Below, one piece after another: positions 32,736-42,413 of a DNA stretch of 64,000 bases (its first letter is position 1; each line of letters opens with the position of its first letter). Under the pieces are notes generated by a model, which worked only from the letters and a program-made list of their open reading frames with translations, did not search any database and was not told the origin of the DNA. This DNA comes from Aspidiotus rigidus. Lineage: Eukaryota > Arthropoda > Insecta > Hemiptera > Diaspididae. Position numbers and translations under genes: made by a program. Location of the stretch: positions 2,048,001 to 2,112,000 of the forward strand of contig JAVHKY010000071.1 in the NCBI GenBank assembly GCA_035079385.1. The letters are read 5' to 3'.

Positions 32736-33723
32736 CAGGGATGGCATAACGTAATGGGTAACGGTTACATAACGGTTAAATAACGTTAACACAACGAAAA
32801 TAGCGTTAGGTATATTGTTTATAACTTTATCAATGTATGCGTTATGCGTTCCTGGTAAATAACTGTAACAAATTCAAGTTCATACGTTATTGTAGATTCA
32901 ATAATTAAATTTTGATCGTTTAGACTTTATTCCTCTTAACAATGATTGATGAGCAATTTCTGACGGTATACCTAATTTTCTACATGTTTTTTTCTTCATT
33001 TATCATGAAAAAGTGCCTTATAGCGTCTTCTTAAGTAATAGTGGTAAAAAATAAGTCATATCAAATGTGAAGCGACTGTGTGAAGCGACTGTGCGTTTAC
33101 GTATAGGCTATTCATTTCGCTGCTGGGGAGTTTTTTTTTTTGGTTTCATTTCGGACCTAGGGTAGGTATATCGACAAGCTATCATCTATCTTGTGACCTC
33201 CAAAAATGGACTCATCTAATTGTCTTCTATCTTCTGATCGTAAATGAAGAGAAATCTCATACCCAACACGATTAGAAACGGCTATTATTCATTTGTATGA
33301 CACTATCAACCCTTGCTTTGCTCGATCGCTAACATTAAGCTTATCGAGAAATAACTCATTTGTAACCCTTGTAGCACAAATAACTATTTCCCGTTTTCTC
33401 TCTTTGGATTTTAAGTATTTATTTAATTGGTACTTACAAGGTCACATTCCAATCATTCAAAATCGTATTTTAAATGCTTATGCTACAATTGGCCCACCGG
33501 CCAGCGGTCATCGATGCTCAACGCCTCTCACTGCCCGTCGCTCTTGCGAGCCACCAGCTGGTCCAGCCGGCAGCCGGTGGCATTTTTTTTTCAATAACGC
33601 ATGTAACGGTTATTATAACTTCAACACAATTCAGCGTTACCTTATCCGATCCATAACTTTAACGTTAAAATTCACGTTACGGTACAATAACTTTAACAAA
33701 ATGCAAACGTTATGCCATCCCTG
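32736..33723. mobile_element. hAT-like element with CAGGGATGGCATAACG ends
   Basis: 988 bp, ends CAGGGATGGCATAACGT and inverse, 8-bp duplication AATAAGAT at 32728-32735 and 33724-33731. The arms are rich in TAACGTTA-like motifs. The central frame at 33293-33724 shows no transposase motif, so it is non-autonomous. Confidence 0.85.
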
Positions 33724-33731
33724 AATAAGAT

Positions 33732-34023
33732 AACGGCCTATCCGGCAAAATAGATAAAATGACACCTATAACTGGTGTAAAGATGAATAGATGAAACTAT
33801 TTAAATTACCTATGCAGGATTTGCCTAACCGGCGAAAAACATGCGTAACATGAACTATATAATGAACACTCGAACTCTGTATAAAACATACAAACGTATA
33901 GTATGGAAAAAATATCTGCTGGCGTAACCCACCGCTTATTCTACCGCGCGGCGCTAGCCACGCTACCTTCGTGTCCGGCAGTCGGGCCAGAGTTCTGAAG
34001 TCTCAACACTACATAAAAGTGTA
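33732..34023. other. Non-coding gap between MITEs
   Basis: No gene or repeat recognised. It is somewhat more G+C-rich at 33920-34000 than its surroundings. Confidence 0.3.
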
Positions 34024-34230
34024 GGGCTTTTCCATGTCGGCGCATTGCATACGTATTCTCCTACGTGTTATTGAAATGGTAGTATTTCTAACATTGCTCT
34101 CATGGGTGTTGCTGGATTGCATACTCATTTTCATCGTCGTGTAGTTCGCCATAAGAGCAATGTTGGAAATACTACCATTTCGATAACACGTAGGAGAATA
34201 CGTATGCAATGCGCCGACATGGAAAAGCCC
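34024..34230. mobile_element. Foldback MITE, TA target
   Basis: Arms of about 85 bp (GGGCTTTTCCATGTCGGCGC and inverse) are nearly perfect, with TA on both sides (34022-34023 and 34231-34232). Open frames on either strand are mirror images of each other and reflect the palindrome. Confidence 0.75.
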
Positions 34231-35057
34231 TATGGGATGATGATTTTGTTAGGGCCATTCACTACACACGTACGAGGCAAATACTCGCATTGTTAAAAAG
34301 GTTTTCACTTTGCTGGATACTACCACAAGAGTGTACTGCGTTTCGAGATAAGGGTGTAAAACCCCGTTACCTTCTCGCGGTCGACCGTTCAATGTGTGAA
34401 CGCATGGATTTACGGGGGTACTCCTTTTCTTTTAACCGTGTGAACGGTGACCGTACCGTTTACACGGCGCAGCGTCTTGTCAAACAAGCTTGACAGAACG
34501 ATCACGCGTTACAAAGGACAAAAAAATTCGAATGTTTTGATTGGTACGCAAATAAAACGAGGTTTTTGGAAAAAATGAAGAACATATAATATGAAGATCA
34601 AACAATTTTTTATTTTTTAAGTCCTATTTTAGTAAAATTGGTGCAGTACAAGAAAAGTTATCATGGATTGAAAATTTGGATTTGACAGTAAAGTGGCTGA
34701 CGTCTAGGGGATGTTATTTCTAAGTAATGCCATTGGTTGTTCTTATCAACTGAGTGGTCGGGTACAAAAAGAGCCATAGCTCAATTTAGGGCCCTTATTT
34801 GATTATTAGTGATTCAAGTTCAGCACTTTCTCCTCTTCATCTGGTAAAAATTTTAATTCATTCTGATGACTGTAGAGTATGTAAAACTATGTTGAAGTGG
34901 AGCGTCTACTGTGCTTTTCTATAAATCTGAACTTTCAAATGCGTTTTTCTCAAAAACTACTTTTTGTGTTAAGGCCCTTTTTCTACCCGACCATTCAACT
35001 GTGGGACGCATGCGAGGTGGCGACGCTAGCGCGCCACTGCTCTGTCAAGTCCAAATA
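34231..35057. other. Repeat-derived sequence, partly related to the 35203 foldback
   Basis: 34255-34345 resembles the arms of the foldback elements at 35203 and 55493 (AATACTCGCATTGTTAAAAA, then a TACTACCAC..GAGTGTACTGCG stretch). The rest is unassigned A+T-rich DNA without a gene. Confidence 0.45.
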
Positions 35058-35202
35058 GACCCTTTTCCTGTGATATCACAAGTCATACCTTACGCAGCTG
35101 AATCTGCAGTCTGAGTGAACAACAAAAATATAAACAATTTTTCTCCAATCAAATAACATAGTGATAAAGTTTAGTGGTTTTCCAAGTATGTATTGTTACT
35201 TC

Positions 35203-35448
35203 CATTGACTATATAGACGTGTCAGACAAATACTTGCATTGTTAAAAAAGTTTTCGTTTTGCTAGATACTACCACGAGAGCGTACTGCGTGCTAACCGGC
35301 AAAGTAAAAGAGACAGAACATCTTTCCCTCTCTCTTACAGCTGCGGCTTAACTCGCAGTACACTCTGGTGGTAGTATCCAGCAAAGTGAAAACTTTTTTA
35401 ACAATGCGAGTATTTGTCTGATACTGTCTGATACATATATAGTCAATG
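35203..35448. mobile_element. Foldback MITE with CATTGACTATATA ends
   Basis: Inverted ends, with TTACTTC on both flanks (35196-35202 and 35449-35455; 8 bp if the shared G is counted). Arms contain AATACTTGCATTGTTAAAAA. Relatives: 55493-55732, the 41-bp mini-foldback at 36332-36372, and, by terminal similarity, 39020-39273. Confidence 0.75.
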
Positions 35449-35504
35449 TTACTTCTAAAAGGTGCCTTAAAAGATTTATAAAAGCCTCTATACTTGATTC
35501 ATCG

Positions 35505-35632
35505 CAAGATGCGCCCGCGTGCCGACGAACGCTCGGTGTGTAGACTAGAGGAGAAAGAAGTTTGTCACTATGCAGAACAAACATTCCCTTCTCTTTTGTA
35601 ATTTGTAGCGTCCCAAGTCGCGGGCGCATCTT
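35505..35632. mobile_element. Small foldback element
   Basis: CGCAAGATGCGCCCGCG and its inverse bound 128 bp; the outside flanks are also partly palindromic. No coding capacity and no clear target duplication. Confidence 0.6.
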
Positions 35633-36072
35633 GCGTTGAATCGAGTATACTTGATGAATTGTACGTTCTTGCTCGTTGATGGATATTTATCCAAAAGCGC
35701 TCGCAAACAAAAATTTTGAAATTACAACTCTAGTAACATTTTTGTTTTTGTGAATTTTGTGAATCTAATTACCAAGATCTTTAAAAATCTACAATTTTTC
35801 AACTATTGATTGTCGAAACAACTCACTTTTTTCCTTTTGAGAATTCACAAGTACAATCTGTGGTTTAGATTTTGCTTGTTCACTCGGTTAACGACACTAA
35901 CTCGGTTTGGAGCCAGGGGAAAGGGAAACTGCAGCAACAGCAAGTCAGCAGCAGTGTTAGGTGACGTCACTGGGAAAAAGGTCAATAAAAATCAGATGGG
36001 GTACAAAGTGTGGTACAGTCACAGAGTAAACAGAGTTTGTCCAAGACTCCAAGAGAGCTTGAGGCACGGGCA

Positions 36073-36316
36073 TTCGGACCGGGTAGCATCAGCGTCGCGT
36101 AAAATTTTTGAATTTTTTAAAATCTCGACTCAAAACTATTTTCATCTGAAAGAAAATTTTCCGCTCTTCAATTTTGTTCCTTACAAGTACACGCCTAAAT
36201 TCATTATTTTTGGTGAAATTGAAGAAAAACTAAAAAATCACCTTGAGTTTGGAGTCGCAATCACGGTTTGCTTATTAGTACTTTCTATGTGCGAATCTAC
36301 AATATGCCCGGTACGA
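36073..36316. mobile_element. GGACCGGGCA-family MITE, copy 1 (degraded ends)
   Basis: Shares its body with 48645-48916 and 57493-57765, for example AAAATTTTCCGCTCTTCAAT and ACACGCCTAAATTCATTATT. The left end reads TCGGACCGGG and the right end GCCCGGTACGA. The best-preserved copy is at 57493. Confidence 0.7.
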
Positions 36317-36331
36317 GATCTAAATTTGTAG

Positions 36332-36372
36332 CATTGACTATATACACTCCGTAAGCGTGTATATAGTCAATG
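36332..36372. repeat. 41-bp perfect mini-foldback
   Basis: CATTGACTATATACAC and GTGTATATAGTCAATG around a 9-base loop. It has the same termini as the 35203 foldback, so it looks like the shortest deletion derivative of that family. Confidence 0.65.
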
Positions 36373-39011
36373 TTTGTAGTCTAGGGTTCGCCTATAATGG
36401 TGAATCTGCAACACTCGACATGCATAGTGTACAGCTGTTTGCAGAGCATGTCGCGCACTCAACGCGTTAGGCGAACCTCAATTACAAATTTGGATGATGC
36501 CCGTATTTGTCAACGTTTCTATGTTATAAAAGAAAACACCCGTTTCGATTCGCGAATAGGCTCTGTTCCTACCCAACAGATTTTCGTGAAACTTGGCTGA
36601 ACTCTTCCTTTGGGTAAAGAGAGAGCTACTGGTGCGTTAAAAAAAGGAAATCCCTTTCCTAAAAGTTATAATAAAGCTTGAAAATTAAACGTATATTGGT
36701 TACCGATTTCTTACGTGCATCTGCTAACGCAAAAATAAGTTTCCATTTCATCACGTTAATGGTCAGAATACGCGTAAAGCGTTGAAAGACAGTCGAATAT
36801 ATGTCGGAGAATCGGCTCAATGATTCACGGCGACGCGACGTGACGCGACGCGAAAAAAAAAAAAGATTAGATGAGCGGGATTTCAGGTAATCGATATTCT
36901 CAGCTCGTACCGCCTCGTTTCATCTCAAACTCCAAAAATAGCTTCATATGTCGAGTGGGAGGCTTAAGACTTTTTTTCCACCCGAAAAACCCCACAGGGG
37001 ATGAATGGTAGATACATTTCGTTCGTGTAATCGTAAAGTAGTGGGTGTAATCGCTAAGGTTGTAGATGTTTCAGAGTTTAGTGACCAGTTGATTTGTCAA
37101 TGGTAGTTTTGATGTGCCCGTAAATTTAAATAGTTTTAATTGGCGTTGATAAATTACGGAAGGCGATTGAAAATTATCCTCGTATGTGTTCACAACAGAG
37201 TTCGCGATAGACGTGGCGCGATTTTAAGAATCGATGTTCTCAGCTCCTTCCCATTCGACTTTTACAAAGTCATCATACTGGGAGTCAAATATCAGGGATC
37301 GGTAATAGTTTCTAATAATTTAGTCTTAAAAGGAAGGATGAGAGAATTATGTCGGCAGACGCAGAGTGCGGATGCGTAGATTAGAAGCTGAGTGAATTGA
37401 GCTGTGGATACAAGGAAATTGACAATGAGAGTTCGGAAGCGGCATCTGAAGGGAGCAGGAGTTACAAGCTTCAACGCAGAGGCTGAGAGTAGAGCTAGAT
37501 CGTTGTTGATTAGGGCTTGATTTACTTCAGAAACGAATACATTGACTGACAGGTTTATTATTAACTTTGGTCGCAAAAACAATGGCGTCATGTTCCGGGA
37601 AGTTGATGTAACTTGGAATCCACAGGAAGGAGACAGATGTAGAAATTGATAATAGTGACTGCAGGAGTCAATAATGAATGCGTCTATTTGGGGAATTCGT
37701 TGAATAAGAGTCCTGTATAACCGCAGGAGAGATGAAAAAGAGTCAGTTAATAGTGGATATTTGAGCTGGGGTGAGAAGATGATGATAAAGACCCAAGTAT
37801 ATGGCGTTTTGTTAGGTAGTGAACATGAAGGCAGAATTTTTTAATCAACGACTAGTATTATGACTCGTTGGATCGAGTACGCGTGCCCTGTTTTGGGTCC
37901 AAATTTAGATCCGCCGATAAAGTAGGGCTGATGCGTCGGCAAATTGGTTTAGGGATAATGTTTCTAATGAGTTGTCGGTGTATAATGTAGTGAGTTTGGA
38001 GATGATCAGCTAGATCAAGTCAGATATTTAGGGGAGAAGTTAGGTGAAATGGGTGATTGGTAGGGGGTAGATGGTTCAACTTGAGATGATTGAATATTCA
38101 GTTTCAAGACAAGAGAATTATGTTGGCAGAGTGTGGGTGCGTAGTTTGGAAGCCGAGTGAATTGAACTGCGGATACAAGAATTGGCAGTGAGAGTTGGGG
38201 AGCGGCATTTAATGATGGGGGGTGGGGTACCAGCTTCAACGAAGAGGCCGAGAGTAGGGCTAGATAGTTGTGCGCCGAGGGTTTGATTTTCTTCAAAAGG
38301 GAATACATTGACAGACCGAAAAGAGTAGTATGGTTTACCATGAGAGAAGAACAGATGATTTTGTTGATTTTTTGCCTAGCATACTGAATAGTGGGTCGAA
38401 GAGAGGAGAGTCGGATGGGTAGGAAAGTGTTAAGTGGGTGGTTACTGCCTAATATCAGGTGGGAATATGATCAGTCAGTTAACATTTGGTTGATAAATAT
38501 AGTTCTCTGTTACAATGCGGATATAGGGTCACAAGTTAAGTGAGAGGAAATGTGTGTACGTGTAGAAATGTTTGATTTTTATAGATCCAGCAGATTGAGA
38601 AAATTTCTCAATGTGTGGTATCACGTATCAATCAGAAAACATACCGGATAAGCATTGAGGATGAGAGAAAATATTAAAAAGATGGAGAGGGCCTCTCAAG
38701 GAGGGGCAGGGGTCAGAGAATAGATAGGGTAACAGTTGAGAATGAGTAGTTGGACAGGTGAAGAGGGATCGTTGAACTTTGAGAAATGACAGGCTTCTGT
38801 TAGGAACGTATAAGGGTTCTGTCCAAAGGACGGGAATTTCTGCTAATAACTTAAAGCAAAGTCATATAGAAAAACCAAGTCAGTTCACAACGCATTTAAC
38901 CAACGTTATTCCTTACATGTAGAGTTAATTTATCGCGGTAGGTGCGCATGGTGCATTAGGCATGTTCACTTACGTCACAATTGTTATCACGAAAATCTCA
39001 CTTGGTGGCGA
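36373..39011. repeat. Long non-coding region with a diverged direct repeat
   Basis: Two blocks, about 37322-37558 and 38098-38325, align over roughly 230 bp (shared AGAGAATTATGT, GAAGC(T/C)GAGTGAATTGA, AGCTTCAACG, GAATACATTGAC). The surrounding 36.9-38.8 kb is G-rich on this strand (many GGGG and GAG runs) and differs in composition from neighbours. A CGACGCGACG run lies at about 36830-36850. No ORF is supported. The origin is unknown; an old transposon is possible. Confidence 0.5.
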
Positions 39012-39019
39012 GTTACGCC

Positions 39020-39273
39020 CTTTGACTATGTATCTCTTATGGACTGAGCTTTGGCCATATATTGCAATGTTGAACAAGCGTGGAAACATGTATAGCGTGC
39101 ACAGGAATCCAACGTAGGCAGCGCGGGTAAGTGCGCGGAGGAGTAACAGCTTCTCCTCTCACTGCAATCAACCGCGTCGTCTATTTTGAGTCCTCCGCAT
39201 TTTATTTTCTTATCATATCTTTCGACAGGTAAACGTTGTCTTAGCTCAGTCCATAAGAGGTATATAGTCAAAG
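39020..39273. mobile_element. Foldback MITE with CTTTGACTATRTA ends
   Basis: Ends CTTTGACTATGTATCTCTTA and inverse extend about 32 bp. Flanks GTTACGCC (39012-39019) and ATTACGCC (39274-39281) match at 7 of 8 bases, as expected for an 8-bp target. The 81-codon minus frame inside is a chance frame. Confidence 0.75.
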
Positions 39274-39297
39274 ATTACGCCTTACAATGCTCATCTT

Positions 39298-39514
39298 GTT
39301 TTTTTCAATTTACTCAAAAACAAAGGCACAAACTGAAAAATTGAAGAGAACAAATTTTATTCCTCTTTTAATTTTCTGTACAACTGATACAAAAAAAAAA
39401 AATTCCCGAAATTTTGATTTCAGCTTTAATGGATCAGAAATCACAAGAGGAATAAAATTTGTTCTTTTCAATTTTTCAGTTTGAGCCTTTGTTTCTGAGT
39501 AAATTGAGAAAAAC
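39298..39514. repeat. Foldback repeat
   Basis: TTTTTTCAATTTACTCAAAA..AAAGAACAAATTTTATTCCTC-type arm at 39298-39365 and its inverse at 39443-39514, with an A-run between. The motif GAGAACAAAATTTATTCC recurs in the 30338/48111 palindrome and at 39700-39830, which suggests related foldback elements. Confidence 0.6.
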
Positions 39515-40342
39515 GAGATGTGCGCCACAAGGCGCATGTATTTTTGCCATCAAGTGAGATATCAGAAATTCGTTTGGGACGTCGTGTGAACTTGCCTAAT
39601 AGATGTCCTGTTTTCACACAGCGCATATTGACAATTTTCAAATTTATTGATTTACTCGAAAACTATTGATTTTTATTTTTTACGCAAAATTGAAGAGAAG
39701 TAAACTCATTCCTCTTGTAATTTTCTATCAATTGATGTGAAGAAAAAAATTGTACAACAAAAAAATCTGAAGCTACCCATGTCTGATAGGAAATTACAAG
39801 AGGAATAATTTTTGCTCTCTTAAATTTTTCATGAAAGTTGATCGTTTTGGCAATAACGGGAAAAATTAAACATCATCCCATAAAGAGCCTATAGTGAAGT
39901 AGGTCATCTGGTATACGCTAACGCTGTTGTACAGCGGAAAACTGGTAAACGTAGTGCGTGAACTAAAACTACTGGGTTCTTCTATAAGGTGTGAACCATG
40001 GCCGTCGCGTGAACACATTGGCTTTGTTTACATTTTCATGAATGTGTGGGTGGAGCGGGATACGGAGAATATCAACTTGGGGGCGAATCTGGTCCGATCA
40101 GGATAAAAGGTCTTTTTTGTGGGTATTTTTCATTGCAAGAGACCCCTTTTTCTTGTTATTGTTCCATCAGATGCGGAAAAAACAGAAAGAATAAGTTTAG
40201 CTCTTCAGTTTTTCACAAAATTCGACCGTTCTCGAGATAAATCGATTATTCCCAAAATGTCCATAAGAGCCTGTGTTATTTTGCCCCCAAGTTAGATAAG
40301 AACGCGTTCTGCGACGTCATGTGTTCACTCCTTTGCTTATAA
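39515..40342. other. Repeat-derived DNA, no gene
   Basis: 39635-39870 contains another diverged foldback with TTCCTCTTGTAATTTTCTAT and its inverse. 40070-40300 is bounded by AACTTGGGGGC and GCCCCCAAGTT, a further weak inverted pair. No supported ORF. Confidence 0.45.
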
Positions 40343-40836
40343 GCAGGGCTTCGGATTTTATGCTCCAAAAAATAGCTAAATAGGCTGAAAATTTCTCTTT
40401 TTTGCTGAAATATGCTAAAATATGTTCCTTCAATATGGGTATCATTCTACAGAAGAAATTAATTTCTATCGAATGGTGTATATTGTTTTTTGAAATTCAC
40501 GTAAAATCAAGAAGAAAATGATGACGACTTCTGTTATTCTAGAAAATATTACATTTTGTTCTTGTCAGCGCGTATTCTAGTTGAACGCTGGCTTGCTGAT
40601 TTCTGCAGAAAAATTTGAATTCTGCGTATTTTCCGTAGTTTTTTGCGATTTTGGGCGAATTTATGGAAACATTGCTGAAATATGCTACAAAATGCTCCGA
40701 TATGCTGAAATATGCTTGAAGTACCCAAAATATGCCAAATATGACAGGAAATTTTATGAATCATGGAGATCTTTCAAAATGATGTCATTTAAGTCGTCAC
40801 CGAAAAATATGCTACAGCATAAAATCCGAAGCCCTG
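40343..40836. mobile_element. hAT-like MITE with CAGGGCTTCGGATTTTATGC ends
   Basis: 494 bp with 23-bp inverted ends. The left flank is CTTATAAG; on the right a similar CTTATATAAG follows after 4 extra bases, so the duplication is imperfect. Interior motifs AAATATGCTGAAATATGC recur on both arms. Open frames on both strands are products of these repeats. Confidence 0.72.
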
Positions 40837-41125
40837 CCTGCTTATATAAGTCTAGCGAAGATGACCTCTGTTTACTCTGTGGGTACAGTCCACTTCCACC
40901 GATGAACATGAACCACCCCGAAACGTCACTGATGAGAATCCACTGCACGCTGCGGCCTTATACAGAGCAGTCTGCAGGCCGTGATATTGCTAAGGTGCCC
41001 TAGTATTGCTGAGCAGTGAGCAGCCTAGTGTGGAATATAATGGAATGGGAAAAATTGTAGTAGACTGCTTGGCGATACTTCGCCTGCTGTGAGAAAGTAG
41101 TGAAGTGATTGTCTTCGATTTTTTA
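40837..41125. other. Unassigned DNA between MITEs
   Basis: No supported gene. The sequence is mixed in composition. Confidence 0.3.
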
Positions 41126-41549
41126 GCGGGGAACCCGCTATCCATTTTGTTAGGAGATTACATCCTCAGAAAACGTCCGCGTCCGCAGGTTAGGTTAGGT
41201 TACGGGACTTGGAAGAATTTCGAGTCTCGAGCTATACATGATAGGAGGGGGACTTAGAAGAATTTCAAGTCTCGAGCTATATATAATAGGGGGGGGGGGG
41301 GCTTGTAAGAATTTTGACTTTCGAGCTACCGTCCGCCGTCCAACCAAAAACTTGGAAAAATTTTGAGACTCGAGCTATATATGATAGGAGGGGGACTTAG
41401 AAGATTTAGAAGAATTTCGAGTCTCGAGCTATATATGATAGGAGGGAATGTAGAATGATAATTTCGATTTGAATTATATGACAAGATTATCAACTCAGTT
41501 CCACACCACCTGAGAGGTCGAATTAAGGAATTGCGGGTTCCCCGCTGCC
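41126..41549. repeat. Minisatellite bounded by AGCGGGGAACCCGC inverted ends
   Basis: AGCGGGGAACCCGC at 41126 faces GCGGGTTCCCCGCT at 41536-41549. Between them, about six imperfect units of 40-60 bp carry GAATTTCGAGTCTCGAGCTA and TATGATAGGAGGG. The same unit in inverse, more diverged form is at about 59280-59580 and 61675-61870. GGTTAGGTTAGGTTA at 41191 is only a three-unit TTAGG run. Confidence 0.65.
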
Positions 41550-41956
41550 ATTGCAACGTCTACAATGGCTTCTAATTTTTTTTTAAATTTACCGGAGTTT
41601 GACGTGCTATCGAATATTCATTTCAGTGTTTTTGTTGCGTTATGTTTTTTTACGAGCGCTTTTGAGTAGTGTTCAATATGTTAATCGAAAAGACTCAGCA
41701 AAGTGGACTCGACAAATGACGGATCAACAGATATCAATCCAAAACCAATTTTTGTTGATTCTAACAAAACCCCTTAGTAATAAAAATATAAATCTTAAGC
41801 CGTACATTTCCACAAAAAAAAAAAGTTATAAGCCATTATGTTTCAATTTGAGTAGTGAAAATTGACTAAAAAGAAAAGGAAAAGTATCAAATTTTGCAAA
41901 TATTCCACAGATGAAATCACAAAAGTACCAAACCGACATTTTTGAGATTTTTTTTC
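41550..41956. other. Non-coding DNA downstream of INTS2
   Basis: No gene seen; the frame at 41599-41865 has no recognisable features. Confidence 0.3.
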
Positions 41957-42260
41957 TTATTCTATACGCGATTTCATACAAGAATCAGTAAGATGGCAAC
42001 ATCTACAAATATTTTCAACTTCTGGCCACATTTTGAGCCTCTGGGACTTTGGAAGACCTCAGTGAATTTTTTGCGTATTTTTTTAGATTCTACCAACAAT
42101 TTCATATGAGAATAAATAAGATGGAAACATCTATAAATATTTTTCACTTTTGGCCACATTTTGAGCTGATGGGGCGTTGAAAACTTACAGAGAATTTTTT
42201 GGACATTTCTTTCGGATTCTATAGACAATTTCATATAGGACTCAATAGGACTTAAATTTT
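41957..42260. repeat. Tandem repeat with a period of about 129 bp, 2.3 copies
   Basis: GATTCTA..CAATTTCATA recurs at about 41957, 42085 and 42216; the units also share TAAGATGGAAACATCTA and GGCCACATTTTGAGC. It lies just 3' of the INTS2 stop codon. Confidence 0.75.
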
Positions 42261-42413
42261 TGGCGCGAAACAATTGGAAACTTATTACGGAAATAATAAT
42301 TTTACAAACAATATCACAGATTTTGTCTTATCGTATGCTTACATATAATACGTTCGAATTTCTTATAACTATTCCACGTAATCAGATCAGCGATTTCAAA
42401 ACATTCGTCGAGG

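Larger units (their letters stand above)
35058..35983. mobile_element. TA-target element, copy 1, with two nested foldbacks
   Basis: Ends GACCCTTTTCCTGTGAT and, inverted, GACCTTTTTCCCAGTGACG. Copy 2 is 54623-55369 with the same flanking halves. The halves contain long matching blocks, for example CAGTCTGAGTGAACAACAAA and TTGGAGCCAGGGGAAAGGG. Inside this copy are nested the element 35203-35448 and the hairpin 35505-35632, which copy 2 lacks. Confidence 0.75.

Noticed and set aside
34009..34493. Several 60-94-codon frames on both strands
   Set aside because: Mirror-image products of the 34024-34230 palindrome; no conserved features.
41188..41206. TTAGG telomere-like repeat
   Set aside because: Only three units (GGTTAGGTTAGGTTA). 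Too short to be an interstitial telomere; probably chance.
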